This document shows, one piece after another, positions 42,880 to 53,000 of a stretch of 64,000 nt of DNA (position 1 is the stretch's first letter; every line of letters begins with the position of its first letter). The stretch spans positions 372,001-436,000 of the forward strand of contig NZ_JAJNEC010000004.1 of the NCBI RefSeq assembly GCF_021044425.1, written 5' to 3'. The position numbers and the translations under genes are program-made. The notes under the pieces were generated by a model. The model was not told the DNA's origin, ran no database searches, and worked only from the letters and a program-made list of their open reading frames with translations. The DNA comes from Niabella pedocola. Its GTDB lineage: Bacteria; Bacteroidota; Bacteroidia; Chitinophagales; Chitinophagaceae.

Positions 42880-43875
42880 TTACTTTGTTAAAAACTCCAG
42901 TTCAAAACGGTCCAGCCAGGAGGATCCGTTGGTCATGGTATTGGGTTTGGGAACCTGCAGCCAGTACAGCATCATAGCAGCCACATCTTCATTCTTTGCC
43001 AGGATCGCCGGGTTCAGTTTGGTAATATCCTGGCTGGTAAAGCCTTTATTGTGTGCAATGATAAACCCGGGAATTTTCAGTGGTGAATTGGGCCAGTTCT
43101 TTGTAGTGAGCAGGGTATCACTTACCTGGGTGGTGGTGATAACGGTCAGCCACTTTTCATCGTTGTATGTTGCCCGGCTTTTCAGTGCATTCATAATATC
43201 GCCAATATACGTATCCACTGTCCGGATCGCGGCTTCATATTCTGCACCGGCCTTGTAACCATACACACTACCTGCCTGCTGTACGGAGGAAAAACGGGCA
43301 AATACCACATCCATATTCTCCGACCGGAGGACCTGCTCTACATTGGTTTTGGTTTCTGCATCGCTTGAGGTTACCACCTTTTTATCGCCATCAGCCAGCA
43401 GGGTTTTCACAAGATTGGGCCAGTTCGCCACCGCTGCCAGCTTTTTCGAAGGGATGACGTCGTGAATATAACGGAACGTTGTCATGTTCAACGGCACGGG
43501 AATTGTGTTCGTACTGTCTACCGGTACCGCGTAAAAGGTGCTGTCCCATAACCGGGTTTCAAAATTCCCGGTAAACATAGAACCCAGAGCTGCGGTATTA
43601 TTAACCGGCAGGTTGGTAACCGTGCTAAAAGAATACTTGCCGTTTTGCAGCAACGATTGAATGGCGGCCGGCTTTAACGCCTGCAATACATCAGCGGCTA
43701 ATCCATCGATATTAATCAGCAGCATTTTCCGCTGATTGGACACCGACCGTACCGTTGTATCTGCTTTGTATTCTTCGATCTGTACTCCGGGGTCTGCAAA
43801 CTTCTTACACCCTGCCAGCAGCACCGTACCTATCAGCGCTCCCGTTGCAATGCCGTATAATTTCTTTCTCATCAT
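42880..43875 (-). CDS. Alkaline-phosphatase-superfamily lipoprotein
   Basis: 331 residues with lipobox VLLAGCKK. The fold pattern of type I phosphodiesterases is visible: RKMLLINIDGLAADVLQAL (metal Asp), then TVTNLPVNNTAALGSMFTGNFETRLW, where the usual nucleophile Thr/Ser region is N-N-T-A-A, and later FARFSSVQQAGSVYGYKAGAEYEAAIRTVDTYIGDIM. The expected late D-H and H metal ligands are weak (TTTQVSDT, IIAHNKG), so activity is uncertain. It lies between the M60-like and DUF1735 genes in the operon. Confidence 0.65.
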   Translation of the reverse strand: MMRKKLYGIATGALIGTVLLAGCKKFADPGVQIEEYKADTTVRSVSNQRKMLLINIDGLAADVLQALKPAAIQSLLQNGKYSFSTVTNLPVNNTAALGSMFTGNFETRLWDSTFYAVPVDSTNTIPVPLNMTTFRYIHDVIPSKKLAAVANWPNLVKTLLADGDKKVVTSSDAETKTNVEQVLRSENMDVVFARFSSVQQAGSVYGYKAGAEYEAAIRTVDTYIGDIMNALKSRATYNDEKWLTVITTTQVSDTLLTTKNWPNSPLKIPGFIIAHNKGFTSQDITKLNPAILAKNEDVAAMMLYWLQVPKPNTMTNGSSWLDRFELEFLTK

Positions 43876-43898
43876 AAAAATTGATTCGTCAGTTATTG

Positions 43899-45911
43899 TT
43901 ATTCCGCTGTTGGCGGATATACCGGATCCTGTGGTTTATCACCCGTTGAGATACCACGCAGCGCGCCAAATTCTGCCGTTGAAACGGTATTTACCACCGG
44001 ACTCGCAGGATATGCAAAGGCCGCTTCAAAACGTATATACCGTACTCCTACATAGCGCTTGTTACCATCAAAGTTGGCCGTGTTCACCGTTCCTGCGCCT
44101 ATATCCCAACCGGCACCGGTGTAGGCCTGCGTCCAGTTAATATTATCCCAGCTTACCCATATTTTAATGTTTCTGGGACGGAAGGTAGATGCACCGTTTA
44201 CATAGTAAAACCCACCTACATCGGCCATAGTTCCCATATCAAATGTTACCGTATGCGGTGTATGATTTTCTCTTGTCTGCCAGAGCGTATTGACATCTCC
44301 ATCCAGCAGGTTCACCGCATACAGTTTTGCAGTGGTAGCCTCCTGGCAACAGAAGCCGGTCACCGTCCAGGCAGTTCGCTCCAGTTCCCTGGGCTTCGGC
44401 ATCAGCGAATCTTTTACACCGGTTTTAGTAATTGGGTTATACAAAAAGACGGTCTTCGTCATAAACGGATATTTTGCCTCCATGGAATCCGCAACAGCTG
44501 CCGAAACAGGGATCGACCAGGCCCGGAAAAACGCGGAAAGATCGGTTTTCGTAAAGTCACAGGCTTTTGTAAAAAAGTAGTCCATCCTTTGCCGGTCATT
44601 CAATCCTCCTTCTGTATAGTGCCGCGCGTCATACTCGATCTGACCCAGTAAATCGTATCCATAATATTCAAAGAGCTGCACAAAGGGAAGTAACTTGATC
44701 AGGTCGCCGTTGGTCCGGTTGCTCAGATCACGGTTGAACTGACTGGCATAGTTTTTTGGTTGCCTTGTGTACCAGATACCGGTATCTACCGCCAGCGACA
44801 TTGCCGGAACCAGGTTGGCATAATTAATACCAAGCCTGTTAGCCATCTTGGCGGAAAACAGGTTACCCGCGGTAGCGCTCAGTCCGCTGAACTGCCAAAA
44901 GCCGGTGCTGTTGTTTCTGCCGATTTCATACAGGGTTCTCCAGGCGCCCTTGGTGGTGAGCGACTGATAGTTGGCAATTTCGTTTGTAAACAGGTTTTCA
45001 TCCATCTGCATCACCACCGGAAACGAGTTATGCGCATACGTTAACCGCGGTTGTGCATCCATGATCACCCGGATGGGATGATTGGGTGCCTTGTTCAGAG
45101 AATCAGCGGAAATATCTTCCAGTCCTTTCCATTTATAAATATCCTCCTCAATAATCCGGTCCCATTCCTGCATTAATGCCGTCGGATTGGCAATGGGATG
45201 TTTATCCAGGAATATTTTCGGCAGTTCAAAAATAATACGCCTTCCTCTTAACTGGAACCAGGGCACGGATGATTGCTGTACCTGTGTATTCCAGCCTTCA
45301 TCGGTGGATGTTCCGAGAATAAAATCCGGAGACCGAACGGCACCCGACACTTTCACCGAAACCGTACCCATATCTTTTATCGTACCATTAGTTCTTAAAT
45401 AAAGCGTGCCGCCATACAGGTTCCGGATTACATTTTTTCCGGGCTGCAATGCCACCTGGTTATAAATCAGCGGGTCTCTTTTGGTGGCGGGTACGCCATT
45501 CAAATTATCGGTCCATCCGCCAATCACCGCAACAATTCCGCTTACGCTCTGCGGGGCCTCAATGGTAACCGGCTCACCGGTGGGTGCATACAACCCGGTG
45601 CTATACCAGGGCTGGGGCGAAGCCGTGATCCGGATGTCTGAGCTGGGCACATGGCGCGCCGAAAAGTCGATGGTTACATCTACATTATTCAACCGGGGTT
45701 CTTCGTCGCCCACCAGCCCGGGAAAATTACGGGCTGCGGAGAGCTTGGAAAGATCCTTCGCCAGGGAATCCGATTGTCCGCCCGGCATATTGGCCTTATC
45801 CTGCCCGCCCTCATAGCCATCTGCAAAATTGTAGCCGTATTTTTTACAGGCTGTAAACCCGATAAGGATCAAACCCGCCAGCAGTGATAATTGTCTAAAT
45901 TGCTTCTTCAT
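43899..45911 (-). CDS. M60-like (enhancin-type) protein without zinc ligands, discoidin-like C-terminus
   Basis: 670 residues with lipobox FTACKK. Residues about 80-430 follow the peptidase M60 layout: DFSARHVPSSDIRITAS, GLYAPTGEPVTI near residue 106, GGTLYLR, and then the active-site region GAWRTLYEIGRNNSTGFWQFSG, where the family has H-E-L-G-H. Here H is replaced by Y328 and R332, and the third ligand Glu is replaced by Ala346. The C-terminal 150 residues are an F5/8-type discoidin fold (NLLDGDVNTLWQTRENHTPHTVTFDMG, GGFYYV, YVGVRYIRFEAAF). Probably a binding protein for mucin-like or other glycoproteins. Confidence 0.8.
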   Translation of the reverse strand: MKKQFRQLSLLAGLILIGFTACKKYGYNFADGYEGGQDKANMPGGQSDSLAKDLSKLSAARNFPGLVGDEEPRLNNVDVTIDFSARHVPSSDIRITASPQPWYSTGLYAPTGEPVTIEAPQSVSGIVAVIGGWTDNLNGVPATKRDPLIYNQVALQPGKNVIRNLYGGTLYLRTNGTIKDMGTVSVKVSGAVRSPDFILGTSTDEGWNTQVQQSSVPWFQLRGRRIIFELPKIFLDKHPIANPTALMQEWDRIIEEDIYKWKGLEDISADSLNKAPNHPIRVIMDAQPRLTYAHNSFPVVMQMDENLFTNEIANYQSLTTKGAWRTLYEIGRNNSTGFWQFSGLSATAGNLFSAKMANRLGINYANLVPAMSLAVDTGIWYTRQPKNYASQFNRDLSNRTNGDLIKLLPFVQLFEYYGYDLLGQIEYDARHYTEGGLNDRQRMDYFFTKACDFTKTDLSAFFRAWSIPVSAAVADSMEAKYPFMTKTVFLYNPITKTGVKDSLMPKPRELERTAWTVTGFCCQEATTAKLYAVNLLDGDVNTLWQTRENHTPHTVTFDMGTMADVGGFYYVNGASTFRPRNIKIWVSWDNINWTQAYTGAGWDIGAGTVNTANFDGNKRYVGVRYIRFEAAFAYPASPVVNTVSTAEFGALRGISTGDKPQDPVYPPTAE

Positions 45912-45922
45912 AACTGTGCCAT

Positions 45923-47677
45923 TTATTTTGGTTCCAACCCAATTCTGATGATATTACCCACCGTTTCATTGTCGAATAAATTGAAATTCCCCACAAGGAG
46001 CAGCGCTCTTTTGGTACCTGATTTTGTTTCCAGGATATCGAGGATCGTACCGCTCATGGCACCGGTGTTGTTTAGTCCGTTTGCCAGTGTACCATCCGCA
46101 TTCAGGATCATAAAATTCTGACGTGTTATAAAAACCTCGGAACCCGCGGGCTTGTATTTACCAAAGTTTCCGCCGATCACAATTTTACCATCATTCAACT
46201 GACCTGCATATGTAACCCAGTTTCCGCCGGAGCTGGAAGTACGCATCAGATCGCCCATAGTAAACGTGGGGTCTGTGGTGCCATCTTCATTGAGCATGGC
46301 AAGACCGTTGGGTGTAGGCATGCCGTTAAATTCGGTAAACATCCCAATTACCAGCAGCTTGCGGGTAGTAGCGTTATAAGTGATCCTGCTGATTGCACCG
46401 TTGGCACGGGCCTTAAACGAAGGGTCAGGCTGCCCGTTATCGTCCAGCATCATGATCCGCTGCACGGAGATGTTATTGAAGGTGGTAAAGTTTCCTACCA
46501 CGATGATTTTTCCATAAGGCGACGCACCGTCGCGGATCTGCACCGCGTCGGTAATTTTCTCATTCGCACCTTTCAGGATCTGCCCCCGGGTATTATCGTA
46601 ATTGTACGTAGTATCCAGGTTCCCGTTTTGATCCATGGCCCCCACGTTGGGCATATAGGTAACCTGACGTACTACATTCGTGTAGGTAGATAAATTGTAA
46701 AGATTCTTCCGGTGGTTTGTAAAATTCCCCACACTGATGATCCGCCGGTTCTTATCCAGGAACGCTCTCAGGGTACTTTCGTTAAAGCCGCCGATAAAGG
46801 CCGGGAGGGTATCCACATTATATTGCGGTTCCAGGGGATTGGGGTTGTAAACATTCTGCACAACCGAATCCATCATACCATTCGTGTATATGCGGGTCAT
46901 ATTATTTACCCCATCCCGGTTATTATACAATCCAAACCCGCCATAAACCAGGTATCCCGGAAACTCGGTCAGCGGCAACAGCCCGGCTACGGAACCACTG
47001 GGGCCGGCGCCTTTGGCAAAATCGGTTTTAATGGTACCGTCAACAGGATTCAATTTCAGGATATAACTTCTCTTCGAGGGAATGACTCCTGTAGCCGAAG
47101 GTGCATCGTAGGAAGTAAGATTATTAAACAGCGTAAAGCTTCCCATAACATAAATACTCTGAACAGCTCCGATATCTTCCTGGTAAACCCGCGAAATGGT
47201 ATTATTGGAACCGGAACCCAGTACGATATTTCCCTGCTGGTCGTTGGCCAGCCGATTGAATGTAGAGTCGAGCCATACATTTCCCTTTACTTTAAACTGG
47301 GGGCCAAAATACATCCGGTCCTTTACCACAATCGTAGCGGCTCCTGAAGATGCATTTTCCGGAACCATAATGGTAATGGTACTATCGGATGGAGACATCA
47401 GTTCAATTTTGGCTTCGATGCCATTTAATAAAAACTGTACATCGCCGGGCGCCAGGTTGATCAATGAATCCAACCCTGCTACTTTAAACTTCACCAGCGT
47501 TCCCGAGGATCCGGAGCCCGGAATGGGAGCAGCACCGGCAAACTTTACATAAGTTTTCACGGCAGGCTTATACGCTCCGGAAAAGCTTTCCCTGTTCTTT
47601 TTTGAACAGTACGCCCCTGCTGTTAGCACCAGCAGCAATGCGATTGACAGACGTATGTTATTGCTCATTCGATTCAT
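45923..47677 (-). CDS. DUF5008-type lipoprotein with IPT/TIG domain
   Basis: 584 residues; lipobox TAGAYCSKK. An IPT/TIG-like domain lies near residues 40-130 (TLVKFKVAGLDSLINLAPGDVQFLLNGIEAKIELMSPSDSTITIMVPENASSGAATIVV). The long remaining part has repeated short units containing V-x-G-x-F-T-x-F-N (IYVMGSFTLFNN, ISVGNFTNH, IVVGNFTTFNN, LVIGMFTEFNG, IVIGGNFGKY, LLVGNFNLFD). They look like blades of a delta-60-type beta-propeller. The family name is given at moderate confidence. Likely a surface glycan-binding protein in the operon. Confidence 0.72.
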   Translation of the reverse strand: MNRMSNNIRLSIALLLVLTAGAYCSKKNRESFSGAYKPAVKTYVKFAGAAPIPGSGSSGTLVKFKVAGLDSLINLAPGDVQFLLNGIEAKIELMSPSDSTITIMVPENASSGAATIVVKDRMYFGPQFKVKGNVWLDSTFNRLANDQQGNIVLGSGSNNTISRVYQEDIGAVQSIYVMGSFTLFNNLTSYDAPSATGVIPSKRSYILKLNPVDGTIKTDFAKGAGPSGSVAGLLPLTEFPGYLVYGGFGLYNNRDGVNNMTRIYTNGMMDSVVQNVYNPNPLEPQYNVDTLPAFIGGFNESTLRAFLDKNRRIISVGNFTNHRKNLYNLSTYTNVVRQVTYMPNVGAMDQNGNLDTTYNYDNTRGQILKGANEKITDAVQIRDGASPYGKIIVVGNFTTFNNISVQRIMMLDDNGQPDPSFKARANGAISRITYNATTRKLLVIGMFTEFNGMPTPNGLAMLNEDGTTDPTFTMGDLMRTSSSGGNWVTYAGQLNDGKIVIGGNFGKYKPAGSEVFITRQNFMILNADGTLANGLNNTGAMSGTILDILETKSGTKRALLLVGNFNLFDNETVGNIIRIGLEPK

Positions 47678-47688
47678 GATTCTCTCTT

Positions 47689-48450
47689 TCAGTTCGTTTT
47701 TTTGTTAAATCCATAATACCTTGCCAGCGCCAGCGCGTCTACAGGATTAAATCCGAAAAGATGCGGTGTATACAAAATACCATCAACAGTAGAAGCCCCC
47801 TCAATACCTGCATATGCCAGCACGTGCACCATTCCGTTTTTTGGTTTAATATTACAGGTGGCCACCCGCGCCCATATCCAGGAGTTATAGGGCGCCGATT
47901 CATTGGGCACATAAGAAATATTCAGGTACCGGTATCCCTGGTATTTGATACCCCGCGCACTGGTAAATATCGCTCCTATATTCATCACCCGTCCTTCTAC
48001 CGATCGCGAAAATTCACCGGGAAACGCCTGTTTATTCAACAGATCCAGCTGGGGATAGTCCTCCAGGCCCTTTACGCTTCTGAACATATACTGCTGCAGC
48101 GTCGCTTTCCAAAAAGCGGGATTTACACTCCCCAGTGAGGTTATGGTGTCTTCACCGAGCCGTTTTAATTCGGAATTAAAATAATCCAGGGTCATATGAA
48201 TGCTGGAATCTGCAGGTGCAAAAAAAGTAAAACTGCTATCCCTGAACGTAGATTCCAGTCCCGCCAGCTTAATCACCTGTACCAGGGTATCAAAAATAAT
48301 GGGCTTCGACTCCAGGAACTCCATCATGGAGCCATTGAATTCCGGCCGGCTCAGTCCTGAATCGAAATAATATTCTTTCTGACAGGCCGTTGTCAGCAAC
48401 ACCACCGCCAGCACAGTTCCCAACAAGGTATATTTGAATTTGCTTTTCAT
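47689..48450 (-). CDS. Fasciclin-domain lipoprotein
   Basis: 253 residues with lipobox LLTTACQK. A fasciclin domain is visible: MMEFLESKPIIFDTLVQVIKLAGLESTFRDSSFTFFAPADSSIHMTLDYFN, then LGSVNPAFWKATLQQYMF, and later the conserved YLNISYVPN and NGMVHVLAYAG, which fits the family's second motif. Fasciclin domains mediate adhesion. It lies just after susD (10-base gap) in the operon. Confidence 0.85.
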   Translation of the reverse strand: MKSKFKYTLLGTVLAVVLLTTACQKEYYFDSGLSRPEFNGSMMEFLESKPIIFDTLVQVIKLAGLESTFRDSSFTFFAPADSSIHMTLDYFNSELKRLGEDTITSLGSVNPAFWKATLQQYMFRSVKGLEDYPQLDLLNKQAFPGEFSRSVEGRVMNIGAIFTSARGIKYQGYRYLNISYVPNESAPYNSWIWARVATCNIKPKNGMVHVLAYAGIEGASTVDGILYTPHLFGFNPVDALALARYYGFNKKTN

Positions 48451-48460
48451 CTGCTTTGTT

Positions 48461-50029
48461 TTACATCCAGAATGGATTGGGTTTAATTTTCGGATTGGAC
48501 AACATCACGTCCTGATGGATCGGGTACGTCCAGGCACCGTTCAAAAATTCATCATAAGTGATGGGGAATGGAGTGTATTGCCCGCTCAATATACGCTTGG
48601 TCCGTACCAGGTCGTAAAAAGTGGAGCTCTCTCCCATCAGTTCGCGCTCGCGCTCCCACCAGATGGCATCGGAAAGCTGTTGTCCGAATTGATTTGTTTC
48701 CAGGCCGGTGAACAGCTCCGCTCCCGCCCTGTTCCGGATCACGTTTACATCGGTTACGGCTTCTGCATAGCGGCCCAGTTTTTCCAGGGCCTCCGCTCTT
48801 AACAGATAGGCATCTACATAGCGGAACAGGATCTTTGCATCATTTGGGTTTTCTGTTTCCTGCTGGGTAGCAAAGGTGTTCAGGAACTTTTTAAATACAA
48901 ATTGCCCGGTATTGTTATACATATTGGGTTCTTCGAACCAGTTGTCGATCCGTTTGTCTGTTTCACCGTTTGATTGCTGGTCATAGAGCTGCATCAGGTA
49001 AGGTGTGGAGTAATACAGATAGGTTACATTCACATTCTTTTTATACGGTGTTCTTAACACGATATCTGCAATAGTGGCCAGCAGTCCGAATGTTTCTCCG
49101 AAGTTGTAATCCTGGCCAATCTCGAACAGGCTTTCTTTGGAAGATCCCTTAAAGATCTCTTTAAAGTTCTCCAGCGGCAGCAGTTCATAAACGCCCCCGT
49201 TCTGATCGATCAGCTCTGTGCCCAGGTTAACGGTTTCTTGGTAATATATTTTTTCATTATCCGAGTCAAAACAGGCCATCCACATATTCATTTCCATCAT
49301 CAGGGCCAGGGCGCCTCCCCGCATGGCCCGAACACCACGCAACGTGGGATCTGCATAGGTCCAGGGCAGGTCATTTTTTGTGGCACTTAACGCGGTCAGG
49401 CAGTTTTTAAACACTTCCACCTGGTTCATGCGCTCATGCGGTGTATCATCTGAAGGGTCGGTAACATACGGCACATCACCCCAATGACGTACCATCAGGA
49501 AATAGGTGAGGCTGCGCAGAAAGATGGCTTCTGCTTTGTACTTCTTGCGTTCTTCTTCAGTAATATCCACGATATCCTTACTGTCGATATTGGCAATCAC
49601 CGTATTGGCCGATGTAACGATCCGGTACATATAGCCCCAGTTGGACATATTTTTAAATCCAAACTGGTTAATGCCCTGATCGAAGTTGCCATACGCTCCG
49701 GAGGTTCCGGCCGTAGAGCTCAGAATACTTTTGATCCGGTTATTGTTCAGATCGCTGATATAAACCCTCCCGGTACCTTGCGTGGAAGGTATCCAGGCCG
49801 TACAGCGGTAATCGGCCATGGCCAGCAGCGAATACCCATCCATCACCGTATAGTTACGGAGCAGGATATACGCCCCTGTCATAAATTTCTCCACATCATC
49901 TTTACTTTTCCAGAAGTTGTTTCCCGACATGGAGTCTACCGGGTTTACATTGAGAAACTTTTTACAACCTGTGCCGGTCATCATTCCTGCAATCAGCAGC
50001 AGCATCAATATATACTTTCTATGTTGCAT
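48461..50029 (-). CDS. SusD/RagB family outer-membrane lipoprotein (pair 1)
   Basis: 522 residues; lipobox GTGCKKFLNVNPVD. The helical SusD pattern is clear: WKSKDDVEKFMTGAYILLRNY near residue 40, YKAEAIFLRSLTYFLMVRHWGDVPYVTDP near 165-195, and the C-terminal block YVDAYLLRAEALEKLGRYAEAVTDVNVIRNRAG with WERERELMGESSTFYDLVRT. SusD caps its SusC channel and binds the glycan at the cell surface. It directly follows the 1055-residue SusC (10-base gap). Confidence 0.95.
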   Translation of the reverse strand: MQHRKYILMLLLIAGMMTGTGCKKFLNVNPVDSMSGNNFWKSKDDVEKFMTGAYILLRNYTVMDGYSLLAMADYRCTAWIPSTQGTGRVYISDLNNNRIKSILSSTAGTSGAYGNFDQGINQFGFKNMSNWGYMYRIVTSANTVIANIDSKDIVDITEEERKKYKAEAIFLRSLTYFLMVRHWGDVPYVTDPSDDTPHERMNQVEVFKNCLTALSATKNDLPWTYADPTLRGVRAMRGGALALMMEMNMWMACFDSDNEKIYYQETVNLGTELIDQNGGVYELLPLENFKEIFKGSSKESLFEIGQDYNFGETFGLLATIADIVLRTPYKKNVNVTYLYYSTPYLMQLYDQQSNGETDKRIDNWFEEPNMYNNTGQFVFKKFLNTFATQQETENPNDAKILFRYVDAYLLRAEALEKLGRYAEAVTDVNVIRNRAGAELFTGLETNQFGQQLSDAIWWERERELMGESSTFYDLVRTKRILSGQYTPFPITYDEFLNGAWTYPIHQDVMLSNPKIKPNPFWM

Positions 50030-50039
50030 AAGTTGAATT

Positions 50040-53000
50040 TTATAATGTCACGTTGATACCAAGAGAAAATTTACGGGGATTGGGATAACCGTTTGGCTGA
50101 TCCCGTCCCAGGTCAGAAACATTCTCGGGGTTGGGCCCTGAATAGTTGGAGATCACCCAAAGATTATACCCGGTGAAAAATACCCTTGCCGTTTTGAGCC
50201 GGATCCGGCTGATCCAGTCTTTATTTAAACTATAGCTGAGTGTAAACGTGTTGAGTTTAAAATAGGATCCGTCTTCCATAAAGAGTGTCTGATTATACCG
50301 GAACGATTCGATGGCTTTATTTTGATCATAGGAATAAGGATTCGGATACGTAGCCACATCCCCCGGCTTCTTCCAGTAATTATAGTCGTCGATCAACGGC
50401 AGAGAAGATGCTGAGAAGGGCGTATAGAAATACTGGAACCGCGCTGCCAATGGTGTGTTCAGCACATCCCGGAACAGGGTATATGACCATTGCAAAGACA
50501 TTGACCAGTTTTTATACGTAAGATTGTTAATAAAACCACCGGTGATTTTTGGCTGCGGATCTCCCACGGCCACGCGGTCGCTATTATCAATTACATAGTC
50601 ACCATTCAGATCGGCAAAAATCGGGTCGCCTCCTCTTAAAGGCCGGCCATTGATCTGCTGCCGCTGCCCGGTAAGGGGGTCTACCGGCACATCTGCATCC
50701 GAAGCATACACACCTTTTGTATTAAACATGTAGTTGGTGAGGGCATTGCTTCCGAGACGGTACAACACAGGAAGTCCTAAAACATCCGTGGCATTCACTA
50801 CCAATTGCCGTGCACCATTGGGCAAATGGGTTAATACGTTCTTATTAAATGCCCCGTTGATATTCATGTTCCAGGTGAAATTTTTCGTCTGGATGGGCCG
50901 GATCCGCAATGATAATTCATGCCCGTAGTTCACCATACTGATTTCGTTGGTGGGTTTATTGGCATAGCCGGATTCCGTAACGATATCTACCTTCCGGCTC
51001 AGGTTTTCCACTGTCCGGTAATATACATCATACTCTATGGCAAATCTTCCTTTCAGGAAACCGGCTTCAAAACCACCATTCCAGGAATTGGAGGTATTGG
51101 GCAGGAAATAGGCATTGGGGGCCGTTTCAAAACTGAGTCCCACAGATGGCTGTCCCATGTAAGTGCCACCCGGGAAGTATCTTCCGTAAATAGCATACAC
51201 ATCCCCCTGCGGAACAATATTTTTACCCCAGCTACCCCGGAATGAAGCATAATCTACCCAGTTCACATCCTGCATGAATTTCTCCTTGTACAGGTTCCAT
51301 TTAAAGGACGCAGTAGGGTTATGGCTGTAGCCGGATAACGGTCCGTTGGTAGATGTACCATCAATCCGGTAGCTGAGTTCCAGCACATAGCGTTGTTCAT
51401 ATGCATAACTCACGTTACCTCCGTAACCAAATATCCGGCTGTTACGGGGCACCCCGTTGGTTCCGAACCTGGAATTGGAAAGGTTATAACCGATAGGACC
51501 GGAAATATAATCATTAGGTGCCCCGTACAGCAGCAGTGCGTTGCTGCGTACCATATCCACTGATAAATCGGAGAAGGCGTAGGAACTGATATAATGTTTC
51601 TCGTTGTTAAACGTTTTATTATACGTTAATACGTTCCGGTTATAGTACCCGTTACCGATCCTTGAAAAGGTATTGTACTGAGCCAGCGGGTTAGCACCTG
51701 TAGAAAGATAATAAGAGCTGCCGCTGTTTAACCACGACGGATAAAACGTATTGCTATTGGAATGCGAATAGGAATGGCTTCCCTGCGCCTGGAACCGGAG
51801 ATTTTTAAGGATCACCAGGTCAAACTGCAGGTTAGACATAATGGTTGCCGTTTTATTATCCTCCTCGATCTGGAAGGCCGCCAGGGCATCACTGTTCTCC
51901 GTGTAGATGCTGGGCGGCGGCAATGTAGTAGAGGCCATACCGCTCGTAGCTACCCCCGTTTGCAACAGTCCTACCCCACTTCCATTATTACGGATTGAAT
52001 TATTGGCATTGATACTGGCAGTAAGTTTCATTTTTTTGGACTTGGGCTCGTAGATGGTATTCATCCCCATCGTATAGCGCGACATCCCTGTATTTTCAAT
52101 AATCCCCTTTTCATTATAGTATCCCAGGTTGATCTTATAGTTAAAACTGGGATCACCACCTTTGATACTTAAATTATGATTTTGGTTATTGGTGTTTTTA
52201 AAGAAATAAGATTGCCAGTTGGTGGAGTTATTATAGTAAGGATTTAAACTGTCCGAGAGGTAAGGCATTGCATTCGCCATTGCCCAGCCGGCATGTTCGG
52301 AGAGGTACTGGTTGTACCGGATGATCTGATCGATTTTTGTGTTCCGTTCGATCAGTCCTCCGTATATATCCCGGAGCTTTGGTACGGTACTTACAAAAAA
52401 GTTGGAGATATAATTGATCTCCGGCTTTCCGGATCTTCCTTTTTTCGTATTGATGATCCACACACCGTAGGCCCCACGCGAACCGTACACTGAAATAGCC
52501 GCCGCATCTTTCAGGATCTGCACATCCTCAATATCCTCTGCAGGAATCAGGGTTAAAGGGCTTACGCCGGCGCCTGCCGTGGCAAAACCATATTCGTAAT
52601 CGGTATTGGGATCAATCGGTACCCCGTCAATAATAATCAGGGGCTGGGTTGATGCCAGGTAGGCTTCGTTACCGGAGCCGGATACATCCACAGAACTTAA
52701 ACCCCGCTGAAAGATGGAGCTACGTGCACCGGGCATACCACTGTTGGTTTGAATGTTTACCCCGGGCACTTTCCCCTGCAACAGATCTGCCAGGTTGGCT
52801 GCCGGTACATCCTTAATATCATCAGAAGTAATTACTACCGAAGATCCGGTGGAAAGCACTTTGCTTTTTTTCGCAAAACCCATTACCACCACATCATTCA
52901 TCGCACTCTTGGCATCGTCCGAAACCAGGTAGATCGTCAGATCATTCTCATCGCCGCTCAGCTTGTAGGTTTGCTTTTTATATTCCACATAGGAAAAATT

